This document shows, in pieces, positions 1 to 7,231 of a stretch of 19,452 nt of DNA. The notes under the pieces are model-generated. The model was not told the origin of the DNA, did not search any database, and was given only the letters and a program-made list of their open reading frames with translations. Source of the stretch: an uncultured Alistipes sp. (GTDB lineage Bacteria; Bacteroidota; Bacteroidia; Bacteroidales; UBA932); the NCBI GenBank assembly GCA_900544195.1, contig UQUJ01000058.1, positions 1 through 19,452 on the forward strand, read 5' to 3'. Positions within the stretch are counted from its first letter, which is position 1; every line of letters starts with the position of its first letter. Position numbers and translations under genes: made by a program.

Positions 1-17
1 GGAGGGATTTAGGGAGG

Positions 18-34
18 GGGTAACGTGAATTGAT
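18..34 (-). repeat. 17-bp dispersed motif, copy 1
   Basis: On the minus strand this reads ATCAATTCACGTTACCC. It is identical over 17 bp to plus-strand 4323-4339, and both copies run on into a C/T-rich tract (CCCTCC). Both copies are intergenic. Confidence 0.55.
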
Positions 35-41
35 GTGGGTG

Positions 42-91
42 GGCAATCACCTTCGAACGTGAGATAATGTATTTAACAGCAGGTGATTGCC
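42..91. repeat. 10-bp inverted repeat upstream of the first gene
   Basis: GGCAATCACC at 42-51 is repeated in inverted orientation as GGTGATTGCC at 82-91, with a 30-nt spacer. The match is perfect. It lies 25 nt upstream of the membrane-protein start at 116, so it could be an operator or a hairpin in the 5' leader. No convincing TAnnTTTG promoter was found to decide between these. Confidence 0.4.
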
Positions 92-115
92 TACTTGCGA
101 AAGTTGAGTTAAAGT

Positions 116-559
116 ATGAGAAAGTTGGTTTTGTTGGGAGCGATTCTGCATTTTGCGATCGGGGCGGGGCATCTGGCCTGCCTGTTTTGCCTTGAGGCAG
201 TGTTCAACATCTATGGGATAAACGGGATGATGGGTGAGATTGCCGCACATGGAGCCGGGCTGCCGTATTTGATCACGGTCTGCATCGCCATTGCGTTTTT
301 TATCGCCGGAAGCTACGGGCTGTCGGTTCTTGGACTCGTCCATCGGATGCCACTCCAGAAGATCGCGGTCATCACTATGTTGGTTGTCTTCTTCGGGAGA
401 ACGATCTGGGGAATAACGATGCTGGTAGAGAATTTTTCATGGCTTGAGATGTCATCAACCGGTGTCGCCGCTCTTCTTGGAATATGCTACATTCCTTGTT
501 TGAGAATTATCACGGGAAGAAAACGCAAAAGCGGCCTGACAGAGGCATTCATCGGTTAA
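116..559 (+). CDS. Small four-helix membrane protein, function unknown
   Basis: The 147-residue product is very hydrophobic, with four likely membrane helices at about residues 4-24, 50-73, 80-100 and 113-130, and a basic C-terminal tail (GRKRKSG) that is probably cytoplasmic. I see no catalytic or metal-binding motif and do not recognise the family; small DUF-type integral membrane proteins look like this. The ATG at 116 is the first start in frame, directly after a helix-compatible run begins. As usual in Bacteroidota there is no Shine-Dalgarno sequence. It points toward the end of the hdr operon (convergent, 212 bp apart) and appears to be a single-gene unit. An inverted repeat at 42-91 and a dispersed 17-bp motif at 18-34 lie upstream. 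That it is a real gene is fairly sure; its role is not known. Confidence 0.65.
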   Translation: MRKLVLLGAILHFAIGAGHLACLFCLEAVFNIYGINGMMGEIAAHGAGLPYLITVCIAIAFFIAGSYGLSVLGLVHRMPLQKIAVITMLVVFFGRTIWGITMLVENFSWLEMSSTGVAALLGICYIPCLRIITGRKRKSGLTEAFIG

Positions 560-771
560 TAAGTGAAGATCAATTTAGACTGAATATCATGAAATTGAAA
601 GCCAAAGGATGACACCTCACTATTTTATAATCAGCGCTTTATGGAATTTTGCCCAACTCCCGCTTCCGGCCATTAAGGTTTAAAAGGGAGGTTCAAGCGG
701 CTTTCAGCTCACCTTGCTCGCATTTGTACTCCAGAGGGCGCTATTATGCCAAAGGAAATGTAAGAAGTGGG

Positions 772-2799
772 CTACAGGTGTCGGGAAACGGTTTCGGCGA
801 AGTCCTGTACCTTGACAGTCTCGGGAACGGACTCGGAGAAGGTCTTGAGGCAGAGAGGGCAAGCCGTGACTATGGTCTGAGGATTGTTGGCCAGGAGGTT
901 AGCTACCGAGGACTCGGTGATCTTGGCACGGTCACGTGTATCGAGAGTGAGACTGCCCAGACTGCCTCCGCAGCAGATGCTCTCGTCGCCTTCCTTGGTG
1001 GCTTTCACCAAATTGCCAATCTGCCCCAGAACCACGCGAGGCTCTTTGTAAACGCCACAGCCACGGCCAAGCTCGCACGGATCGTGATAGACTATTCGTT
1101 CATCATCCGTGGTTAAATTCAATTTTCCATCATCGGCCAGACGCTTGATAAACTGCGTGTAATGAAGCACTTCTATGCCATCGAGAGCATATTCATCCTT
1201 AAAAATCTTGTAGCAGATCGGGCAGGAGAGGACCAGGGTGCGGCAGCCGGAGCCGAGGATCATCTTCCGGTTGGCGGAGATGGTCTCGTAGGCGGCGTTT
1301 GTCTTGCCGGCGAGCATCAGAGGGCGGCCGCAACATATTCCTCCGTCACGGTCGGCGAAAGTGTAGTTCACTCCGGCGGACTTGAATACCTTCTCAACGG
1401 ATTTGATGATCCTTGGGGTCAGGTGGGTCATACAGCCGGCGAAATACATCACTTTCCAGTCTTCGGATGTTTTTTGAATATTTGTGGTCACTTCGACAGG
1501 TTCAGTGAGCGAAGGGGATGGATCAGTGAGCGAGGCATGAGCGGTCGCTGTTCTTGTCGAAGCGACTGAGCCGGCAGTAATTGAGCAAGCATTGGCAGCC
1601 ACACAAGTAGAAACAGATGAACTATTCGAGCCAAGCGAACCTTCCATAAGGTACGAATAGTCATACGGCAGCGAATTGTTCACCGTAGCCCTTTGCGCGC
1701 GGCGGAGCGCCGGAGCGTCAACCCCCACCGGACAAAGCGCATGGCACTTGTCGCACATCAGGCACTTGTCAGCTATCGCATTGATCTTCTTCTCGTTATG
1801 CCGGCGCAAAAAGCGAATGAAATAGACCGATGAATATTTCAGATTCTTCTTCTGCACGTTCATCGGACAGGCGTCCAGACACAAGCCGCAGCTGGAGCAT
1901 GCATAGATCTCCGCCTCCGCTACACCTTTGCGAGGATGTCGTGGCTGAATCCCGGCGTTGCGCAGCAAGATCCACAGGACTTCGGTCAGGATGTGCATAT
2001 ACCGGCTGAACGGCATCGCGGCGAAAAACAGCCCCAAGCATATTGAATATGCCCACCACACCGGCATGAAGAATAGTTTGTCACCGAATATCCAGTGCCA
2101 CAGGTGGTTGACCGGAACCGTCAGGAAACTTCCGCCACTGAGATCCGCCGTAAAGCTCTCGGCCAGAAGCCTCAACGGGAAGATCATCCAAAGGCTATAC
2201 AGAGCCACACGGTCGGCCAGCGACGGCTTCGTGGTGTGGCGCATTCCCAACACGATGGATCTGAATCTTTTGAATATGGCCATTCCGACTCCGGTGAGAA
2301 CGTAGAGCAGGAAAAAGTCCATCAGGAAAAAGAAGAACCAGCCCCGGAGCGTCACGTGACCGGGATTGATCCAGACAAAGAAGCGGTAGAAAATCGGGTA
2401 GAAAAGCCCTCCGTCCGTCCAGGCAAGATGCTTCGGCACGAACAATGCCACTTCAATGTGTCCAAGCACAATCAGCATGAACCATCCAAAGGCGATGGAG
2501 GAGTGCATGTAGCCGAGCAACGGCTTGCGTTTCCAGATCTTCGTGTGGAAAAGGCAGTCGCAAAACAGGTCCTTGATGTTTTTCAGCGCGATCTTCGGCG
2601 TGATCAATGATTTCCAGAAACGTCTGCGGTCGTCTGCAGGAATCTTGGCCAGAAGCCTGATCAATCCCACAGTCAGCCAGATCAGCATGAAACTGATGCC
2701 GACCACGAACGGAATCACGAAGTTGCTGTAGCCCGACGGAATCCTGTCGATGACCTCCGGAGCCGCCTGAAGGGGTAATGAATATGATAGAGGGTTCAT
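772..2799 (-). CDS. Membrane-bound HdrE-HdrD-type fusion: cytochrome b-like domain, 4Fe-4S ferredoxin domain, two CCG domains
   Basis: The protein has 675 residues. Residues about 25-50, 100-122, 152-177, 200-215 and 243-265 are membrane helices. Candidate heme or quinone-site histidines include H99, H114, H232, H235 and H269. A bacterial ferredoxin domain follows, with C301/C304/C307/C311 and C346/C349/C352/C356. Two complete CCG domains come last: C456, C489-C490, C526/C529, and C575, C609-C610, C647/C650. This is the architecture of the membrane heterodisulfide reductase HdrDE and of related DsrMK/GlpC-like proteins, fused into one chain. By inference it passes electrons between the quinone pool and a thiol/disulfide-type or HdrABC partner. 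It is the last gene of the leftward operon, 134 bp after the small hdrC-like gene. An odd low-complexity linker (about 380-445) contains a translated REP-like inverted pair (residues about 413-437). Start is the ATG at 2799. The true substrate is unknown. Confidence 0.88.
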   Translation of the reverse strand: MNPLSYSLPLQAAPEVIDRIPSGYSNFVIPFVVGISFMLIWLTVGLIRLLAKIPADDRRRFWKSLITPKIALKNIKDLFCDCLFHTKIWKRKPLLGYMHSSIAFGWFMLIVLGHIEVALFVPKHLAWTDGGLFYPIFYRFFVWINPGHVTLRGWFFFFLMDFFLLYVLTGVGMAIFKRFRSIVLGMRHTTKPSLADRVALYSLWMIFPLRLLAESFTADLSGGSFLTVPVNHLWHWIFGDKLFFMPVWWAYSICLGLFFAAMPFSRYMHILTEVLWILLRNAGIQPRHPRKGVAEAEIYACSSCGLCLDACPMNVQKKNLKYSSVYFIRFLRRHNEKKINAIADKCLMCDKCHALCPVGVDAPALRRAQRATVNNSLPYDYSYLMEGSLGSNSSSVSTCVAANACSITAGSVASTRTATAHASLTDPSPSLTEPVEVTTNIQKTSEDWKVMYFAGCMTHLTPRIIKSVEKVFKSAGVNYTFADRDGGICCGRPLMLAGKTNAAYETISANRKMILGSGCRTLVLSCPICYKIFKDEYALDGIEVLHYTQFIKRLADDGKLNLTTDDERIVYHDPCELGRGCGVYKEPRVVLGQIGNLVKATKEGDESICCGGSLGSLTLDTRDRAKITESSVANLLANNPQTIVTACPLCLKTFSESVPETVKVQDFAETVSRHL
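1491..1562. repeat. REP-like inverted pair inside a coding region
   Basis: CTTCGACAGGTTCAGTGAGC starts at 1491. A related copy lies inverted at 1541-1562, which on the minus strand reads CTTCGACAAGAACAGCGACC. The outer eight bases (1491-1498 and 1555-1562) are perfectly complementary. The pair is translated in frame as part of the HdrE-HdrD linker, on the minus strand. Similar single copies occur at 6857-6876, 10998-11019 and 13344-13366. Confidence 0.7.
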
Positions 2800-2933
2800 T
2801 TCGTACTGAAAATTTTGTTACCTAAGAGATAGCCCTTTCCCCGCCATTGTCACAGCATTCCGAACAAGTTCTACTGTTCTCCGTCCGCACGTAAGGGCAG
2901 GAACTATAAATAACTAAAATTGAGAATTAATAA

Positions 2934-3263
2934 CTATTTATTGCCATACACCTTAGCTATTGACAGGATGAGATGGCGGGTGTTGATGCCGCGCGGGCAG
3001 ACCATCGAACACTTTCCGCAAAGCTGGCAGGACTTCAGAAGGCCGAGAGCCTTGTCAGGATGGCCATTGTGAAGTTCCTCGATAGCGGCACGGAGACTCG
3101 TCTGAACGAAGTGTCCGGCCGTGCAGACAGCGGTGCAGCTTCCGCAGGCCATGCACTTGCGCACATCCGGCTCTGCCGCGGCCAACTCTTCGAACTTCGC
3201 CCTGTCGAACAGGTCAAGATTTATTCTGGAACTTGGGACCAGACCAAAACCGAAATCTACCAT
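2934..3263 (-). CDS. hdrC: HdrC-like protein with two 4Fe-4S clusters
   Basis: A 109-residue soluble protein with two CxxCxxCxxxC motifs: C37/C40/C43/C47 (CMACGSCTAVC) and C79/C82/C85/C89 (CQLCGKCSMVC). Both are followed by the short helical segment seen in HdrC. In HdrABC-type complexes this subunit relays electrons between the flavin subunit HdrA and the CCG subunit HdrB; here it may instead hand electrons to the membrane subunit encoded next. Its ATG at 3263 overlaps the end of the hdrA-like gene (stop at 3257-3259), which implies translational coupling and stable partnership with it. It is the second HdrC-like protein in this operon and is much shorter than the 231-residue one at 5479-6174. 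Family assignment is firm; the partner order is inferred from gene order. Confidence 0.87.
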   Translation of the reverse strand: MVDFGFGLVPSSRINLDLFDRAKFEELAAAEPDVRKCMACGSCTAVCTAGHFVQTSLRAAIEELHNGHPDKALGLLKSCQLCGKCSMVCPRGINTRHLILSIAKVYGNK

Positions 3264-4312
3264 CTCTCTCGAAGCAAAGTCTTGTAATTCTTGGCGTCCG
3301 GGAATATGTCGGACAAGTACCTGTCAATCTCCACGACAGCCCCGCGGGCATCGGCCAGAGTCTCCGGCAGGGTCTTCGGACCTGTCGCGGCCCCGGCAAG
3401 GAACAGTCCCGGAAGCCGGCTTTTTTGTCCGGCCAGGATTCCGTCACGCTCGGCGAAGAATCCGTCCTCCTCCACAGGCATCTCCAACAACTCACCTACC
3501 CTCTTTCCAGACATCGAAGGCCTCATTCCGGCCATCAGCACGAGAAGGTCAAGGGTTACTTTCAGCGGCTTTCCGGCCACCGTGTCCTCAGCCTTCACCA
3601 TAAGGCTTCCGTCCACATTCTCAGACACTTCGGCGACACGTCCACGGATGAACCGCACACCATATTCCTTCTGCGCGCTAAGGTAAAGATCCTCGTAATG
3701 GCGGCCGAACATTCGCAGATCCATATAGAAGCAGTAGATCTGAGCGTCAGGGAAAGCCTGTTTCATCTCGCAGGCCTGCTTCACGGCCGTGGCGCAGCAG
3801 ACTTTCGAGCAGGAGCGGCAGCCAGACTTCTCGTCACGGGAACCGACACAATGCACGAAACCGATTTTCTTGGGGTTGTCGATCCGCACATCAGAACCTG
3901 AGGCGAACCACGCCTCCAGATCAGCGTTTGTGATCACGTGGTCATAGATTCCGTAACCATACTCCTCTTTCTTCTCGGCCTTGAACAAGTCGAAGCCGCT
4001 GGCCACCAGCACGGCGTCAGCCAGCACGGTGATGCCGTTGGAGAGAATCACGTTATATGATTTGTCCAACCTGTTTATAGACTGCACTTCGGTGTCAGTG
4101 AAGCACTTGACGCCGTCCATCTTTCCGAGCAGTCCGTCAAGGGCAGCCGAGGCCGATACTCCGTCCGGAAACAGTCTGTCCCACAAGGCCAGGTGTCCGC
4201 CCAGCATAGAAGTCCTTTCAATAAGGATGACATTGTAGCCGAGCCTCTGGAGTCCGGAGGCAGCCTCAAGGCCCGCAGGGCCACCACCTATTATAAGTAT
4301 ATTATTTTTCAT
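3257..4312 (-). CDS. hdrA: HdrA-like FAD/4Fe-4S oxidoreductase, short form
   Basis: The 351-residue protein opens with a Rossmann FAD motif, IIGGGPAG (residues 7-14). It has the HdrA-type cysteine cluster at C155, C165, C168, C172-C173 (CVGSRD...CRSCSKVCC) and a second FAD-contact segment near the end (GLFLAGAATGP, about 303-313). HdrA uses FAD to receive and split electron pairs. This version lacks the extra ferredoxin domains of methanogen HdrA and is close in size to the smaller HdrA/QmoA-like proteins. I chose the ATG at 4312, five codons into the longest frame: that frame begins with a TTG at 4327 inside a repeated intergenic motif, and the family starts right before the FAD motif. It overlaps hdrC by 7 nt downstream and follows the hdrB-like gene after 95 bp. 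Confidence 0.9.
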   Translation of the reverse strand: MKNNILIIGGGPAGLEAASGLQRLGYNVILIERTSMLGGHLALWDRLFPDGVSASAALDGLLGKMDGVKCFTDTEVQSINRLDKSYNVILSNGITVLADAVLVASGFDLFKAEKKEEYGYGIYDHVITNADLEAWFASGSDVRIDNPKKIGFVHCVGSRDEKSGCRSCSKVCCATAVKQACEMKQAFPDAQIYCFYMDLRMFGRHYEDLYLSAQKEYGVRFIRGRVAEVSENVDGSLMVKAEDTVAGKPLKVTLDLLVLMAGMRPSMSGKRVGELLEMPVEEDGFFAERDGILAGQKSRLPGLFLAGAATGPKTLPETLADARGAVVEIDRYLSDIFPDAKNYKTLLRERW

Positions 4313-4322
4313 AACTTCATCT

Positions 4323-4339
4323 ATCAATTCACGTTACCC
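4323..4339 (+). repeat. 17-bp dispersed motif, copy 2
   Basis: ATCAATTCACGTTACCC is identical to the minus strand of 18-34. It sits in the 95-bp gap between the hdrB-like and hdrA-like genes, just upstream of the hdrA ATG. The core CACGTTAC recurs at 6772-6779 and 13659-13666. It could be a protein-binding site or a remnant of a small mobile repeat. Confidence 0.55.
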
Positions 4340-4407
4340 ATCCCTCCCCAAGGACTTACCTTCGCCACAAAGCGGCTCAAACTGTATGCTTTGGAATATT
4401 CATAAAA

Positions 4408-5472
4408 TTATTTCAGGCAAGTGCAGCAGCCCGGGCGGCCGATGTCCTTTCCGTTCTTGCCGAGAAACTTGCGTGAAGGGTCATATTCAACACCCATCTT
4501 GTCCAGAAGCGGCTCGACACTGACCTGGTGGGTCTGGAGTCCGAGATCCCAAGGGTCGTAGCCAAGGACAAGTCCAGCCACTTCCTCATAGGTGAAGACA
4601 GGGATTCCGTGTCCCTCCTCCCCGTAGGTCTTGCCCGTTGACTCGGCGATCACATATTGCCATCTGTCAAGGAAATACGGGCATCCCGGGCAGTTGGTGA
4701 TGATCATATCCGGGTGGAACGGCTCCATGCTCTCGAACTTTTTGTGGGTGTTGGACAGGGAATATCCACGGTTGCCCTTGACGAGATATTGCCGGAATCC
4801 GAAGCCGCAGCAGTGTCGCCTCTCCGGGTAGTCCACGATCTCGCCGCCCCACGCCTCGATCATACCGACGAGGACATAAGGATATTCAGCGCCCCCGACT
4901 CCCTTTGAAGGGAACATCTTCGAATAGTGGCAGCCGATGTGCTCCACCACCCGGAGCGGGCGGCCGGTGTGAATATTCACGAGCTTGTGTTTCGCCTGGG
5001 CCGCGATGAGGTTGCGGTACTTGTAGATGAGGTCGCTGGCGTGCACGAGGAATTTCGGCTTGGAGAACTCCAGACCGCAGGTCTTCCAAAGGTTCTCGCG
5101 CACCTTCGCCTCCAGTTCGGGGAACTCGCGCCACGTCTCCATCGTCTCGCAGTAGAGGCCGAAGGAGGTTATGCAGGAGCAGACGTAGTTCTCATAGCCG
5201 TTCTTTGACATCAGGGCGAACTGGCGCGCGATGATTGTCATCACGGTCTCCTGAGGGATCGTGTCCGAGTGGTAGGCGATGCCGCCGCAAGTCGTGTGAT
5301 GCTCTGTCTCGAATATGTCCTTACCCAGTTCCTGTCTTGTCATCCTTAGGAAAGTCGCCTCCGACGCAGGGAAGAAACTCTGTCTGATGCAACTGCGGAC
5401 GTAGAAATAGTGATCGTCCGGAATCTCTTTCTGGTAGTCTGACCAGATCTTCTGTTTGCCTTCGTAGATCAT
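4408..5472 (-). CDS. hdrB: HdrB-like CCG-domain protein
   Basis: A 354-residue soluble protein with the heterodisulfide reductase B fold. The second CCG domain is complete: C181, C221-C222 and C261/C264 (CPGC). The first looks degenerate: C28, then TTCGG with only C62, then C98/C100 (CSC). In HdrB the paired CCG domains bind noncubane 4Fe-4S clusters that cleave a disulfide; retaining one complete site may mean altered chemistry or one cluster. A cysteine-rich C-terminus (GCCTC, 348-352) is an extra feature. The ATG at 5472 is only 6 nt after the stop of the upstream hdrC-like gene, so the two are co-translated and likely form the HdrBC unit. Family membership is secure; the substrate (disulfide, persulfide or other) cannot be told from sequence. 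Confidence 0.88.
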   Translation of the reverse strand: MIYEGKQKIWSDYQKEIPDDHYFYVRSCIRQSFFPASEATFLRMTRQELGKDIFETEHHTTCGGIAYHSDTIPQETVMTIIARQFALMSKNGYENYVCSCITSFGLYCETMETWREFPELEAKVRENLWKTCGLEFSKPKFLVHASDLIYKYRNLIAAQAKHKLVNIHTGRPLRVVEHIGCHYSKMFPSKGVGGAEYPYVLVGMIEAWGGEIVDYPERRHCCGFGFRQYLVKGNRGYSLSNTHKKFESMEPFHPDMIITNCPGCPYFLDRWQYVIAESTGKTYGEEGHGIPVFTYEEVAGLVLGYDPWDLGLQTHQVSVEPLLDKMGVEYDPSRKFLGKNGKDIGRPGCCTCLK

Positions 5473-5478
5473 TGAGGG

Positions 5479-6174
5479 CTATTGGTTTAAGTGTTTCGGA
5501 TCGCTGTCCGTGTAGATTTTTGCCATGAACTCGTCCTCGGTGAGACCCATCTCGGCGGCCTTTCTGAGACCCGCCTCCCGCACCTTCTCCATCCTTTCGG
5601 TCGCCCCGGTCTCGTCGAAGATCCTCCTGAGCTGGTCAAGATCCTCCTGCGGGATGCGGCGCATAGCTCCCGGCCCTTCGCCGTCAAGATTGCCGCCGAG
5701 CCTCTCGAACACATCGTCCAAATGCCTCTCCTCCCATTCCCAGACCTTTCCGGCCTCAGGATGTCCGGCATAGTCGAAACGGCGTGGATAGACGCAGTAG
5801 CCATAGTCCAACACATTGGCGCACAAGTCTTTTGTCAGGAGATATTGCTGACGGCCTTTCTCCGACTCGATGAAATAGCCCAAGTCTATTGACAGGCTCC
5901 GCAGAGCCATGATGATGAGTCCCGGAGCGTTCTTCCGAGGGCATCTCGTCACGCAGCTCATGCACTCTCCGCAGTACCAGATCGTGTCGCTTTTCAGCAG
6001 CTTCTCGATCTCTTCCTCGTCCTTGCTCTGGACGATGTCCACGATTCTTCGCGGGTCATAGCGGTAGAACTCCGCCGCCGGACAGATGGCCGTGCAGGTG
6101 CCGCAGTTGATGCAGGCGTTAAGCCCCTCCTTCAGGCGGTAGTCCTTCATCAGGAGGTCATACAGTCGTCCCAT
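5479..6174 (-). CDS. hdrC: HdrC-like 4Fe-4S protein, long form
   Basis: The protein has 231 residues. Two ferredoxin motifs fill the N-terminal third: C21/C24/C27/C31 (CINCGTCTAIC) and C68/C71/C74/C78 (CGECMSCVTRC). A helical C-terminal extension of about 150 residues follows, rich in charged residues and unlike the compact HdrC at 2934-3263. It likely carries electrons to the adjacent HdrB-like protein. Its ATG at 6174 lies inside the end of the MarR gene (17-bp overlap), and hdrB begins 6 nt after its stop. The regulator and the first two redox genes are therefore translationally linked. Start chosen because the CINCGTC motif then falls at the position usual for HdrC. Confidence 0.87.
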   Translation of the reverse strand: MGRLYDLLMKDYRLKEGLNACINCGTCTAICPAAEFYRYDPRRIVDIVQSKDEEEIEKLLKSDTIWYCGECMSCVTRCPRKNAPGLIIMALRSLSIDLGYFIESEKGRQQYLLTKDLCANVLDYGYCVYPRRFDYAGHPEAGKVWEWEERHLDDVFERLGGNLDGEGPGAMRRIPQEDLDQLRRIFDETGATERMEKVREAGLRKAAEMGLTEDEFMAKIYTDSDPKHLNQ

Positions 6175-6652
6175 CGCCTTTCTTTTTAGTCGGATATTTC
6201 TTCGCCAAAGCCTCCAGATCAGACTTCGGATTCATATTCTTTTCCATCCTCGCCAGCGTCTTGACGAAGGACTCCAGATCCTCCCGAGGAATGTCCCCAA
6301 CGATCGTGGCGACCGACTCAAGCGAGAGTTCCGTAACCTTGTCTTTGATTTTCCGGGAATATGGGGTGACCTCGATGAGGTTCTGCCTTCTATCCTTAGG
6401 GTTGCTCACACGCCGGACAAGTTTCCTGTTCTCCAGTCCGTCGATCAGTTTCACGATTGAATTCTTGTCCCTCATCGTGATGTCGGCTATCTGCTGTTGG
6501 GTCAGCACCCCCTCGTCCCAAAGTGTGTCCATCACCAGAAACTGCTCCGGAGTCAGGTTGAACCCTCCCTTCTGGAACACCTCCGACATACACTGCTTCA
6601 CGCTGTTGTGCGCGATGTTAAGAAACATCAGTATCTGCTTTTCCAGTACCAT
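6158..6652 (-). CDS. MarR-family transcriptional regulator
   Basis: A 164-residue protein. Helices at about 5-25 form the dimer region, and a winged helix-turn-helix spans about 35-105 (LTPEQFLVMDTLWDEG, then QQQIADITMRDKNSIVKLIDGLE, then a wing with a DRRQN segment). C-terminal helices complete the dimer. MarR proteins are dimeric repressors released by small ligands, oxidants or thiol chemistry, and usually control the operon they open. Here it is the first gene of the hdr operon, sits behind its promoter (6683-6690) and overlaps the next gene by 17 bp, so autoregulation of the redox operon is the natural inference. One cysteine, C21 in helix 1, is a possible redox sensor, but that is speculation. 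ATG at 6652. Confidence 0.88.
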   Translation of the reverse strand: MVLEKQILMFLNIAHNSVKQCMSEVFQKGGFNLTPEQFLVMDTLWDEGVLTQQQIADITMRDKNSIVKLIDGLENRKLVRRVSNPKDRRQNLIEVTPYSRKIKDKVTELSLESVATIVGDIPREDLESFVKTLARMEKNMNPKSDLEALAKKYPTKKKGDGTTV

Positions 6653-6682
6653 ATCTTATAGTAAGACCTTTTACTCTTTTTG

Positions 6683-6690
6683 CAAAGGTA
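6683..6690 (-). promoter_or_regulatory. -7 promoter element of the marR-hdr operon
   Basis: On the minus strand this reads TACCTTTG, a perfect TAnnTTTG, followed by CAAAAAG. It lies 31 nt upstream of the marR ATG. The -33 box is poor. Just upstream stand a short CACTCATAAC segment and the 6740-6809 palindrome. Confidence 0.6.
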
Positions 6691-6739
6691 ATACAAAAAG
6701 ATGAAAAACACTCATAACTCCAAACTATTCGAAAATATG

Positions 6740-6809
6740 AGGTCAGAAAAAAAAGAAAATTTCAAGTTTTGCACGTTACCAAAATTTGAAATTTTCTTTT
6801 TTCTGACCT
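6740..6809. repeat. Long A/T-rich palindrome with CACGTTAC loop
   Basis: Arms 6740-6771 and 6780-6809 are complementary, apart from one G/T-type change and a two-base difference in the length of an A run. The 8-nt loop is CACGTTAC (6772-6779), the core of the 17-bp motif found at 18-34 and 4323-4339. Each arm starts with AGGTCAG followed by an A-tract. It sits just upstream of the marR promoter. It could be a bidirectional terminator, a MITE-like element or a protein-binding cruciform. Confidence 0.6.
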
Positions 6810-6856
6810 TAGGAACTTGATGATGAGTGATTATGAATATAGGAATACGCTCCAGG

Positions 6857-6876
6857 CGGTCACTGAGCCTGTCAAA
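6857..6876 (-). repeat. REP-like element copy
   Basis: The minus strand reads TTTGACAGGCTCAGTGACCG, which matches the CTTCGACARGCTCAGYGAC family seen at 1491, 10998 and 13344. It is intergenic, about 200 bp upstream of marR. Confidence 0.6.
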
Positions 6877-7217
6877 TGATCGTCCCATTATGGCGTCTAT
6901 ATGACATTCGACTCCTCTGAATAAACAAAACAGCCACAAACACATCAATGAGTTCAATACTGTCTCTAACTACCACCAGCGCAAACTAGAGGAGCATTTT
7001 GATGCAACAACGCTCCTCTCACAGTACTTTCACACCATGACGAGAGCAATATCATCGAAAAATGATGCTTTGGGCTACACACCTTCCCTCTGAGACTGTC
7101 CTCATAAGCCTCTTCGGCTCTCTTCGACAACGATTTTTTTTTGGACAGATGAAAATTTAAGGCGAACTTTGACAGTCAATACTATGTGAGTGTTGTCCAT
7201 TAATTGAAAATCTTTCT

Positions 7218-7225
7218 TATATTTG
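7218..7225 (+). promoter_or_regulatory. TAnnTTTG promoter of a candidate small transcript
   Basis: TATATTTG at 7218-7225 is a perfect -7 element. A GTTG at 7192-7195 can serve as a weak -33 box, with a 22-nt spacer. Transcription would begin near 7232, in front of a small GCTGA/TCAGC hairpin (7230-7234/7239-7243), and run through the long dyad and two small ORFs to the hairpin at 7698-7734. Confidence 0.45.
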
Positions 7226-7231
7226 CAGTGC

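Larger units (their letters stand above)
6691..7217. other. Intergenic stretch with repeats and no convincing gene
   Basis: This AT-rich gap contains the palindrome at 6740-6809 and a REP-like copy at 6857-6876. It also has a hairpin with 8-bp perfect arms at 6988-6995 and 7012-7019 (AGAGGAGC/GCTCCTCT), and an inverted repeat between 7187-7201 and 7311-7325 (TGAGTGTTGTCCATT, one mismatch). I found no ORF with coding character in it. Confidence 0.5.

Noticed and set aside
649..1116. Plus-strand frame of 155 codons
   Set aside because: It lies almost wholly opposite the end of the HdrE-HdrD gene, whose CCG motifs are unmistakable; it is a shadow frame.
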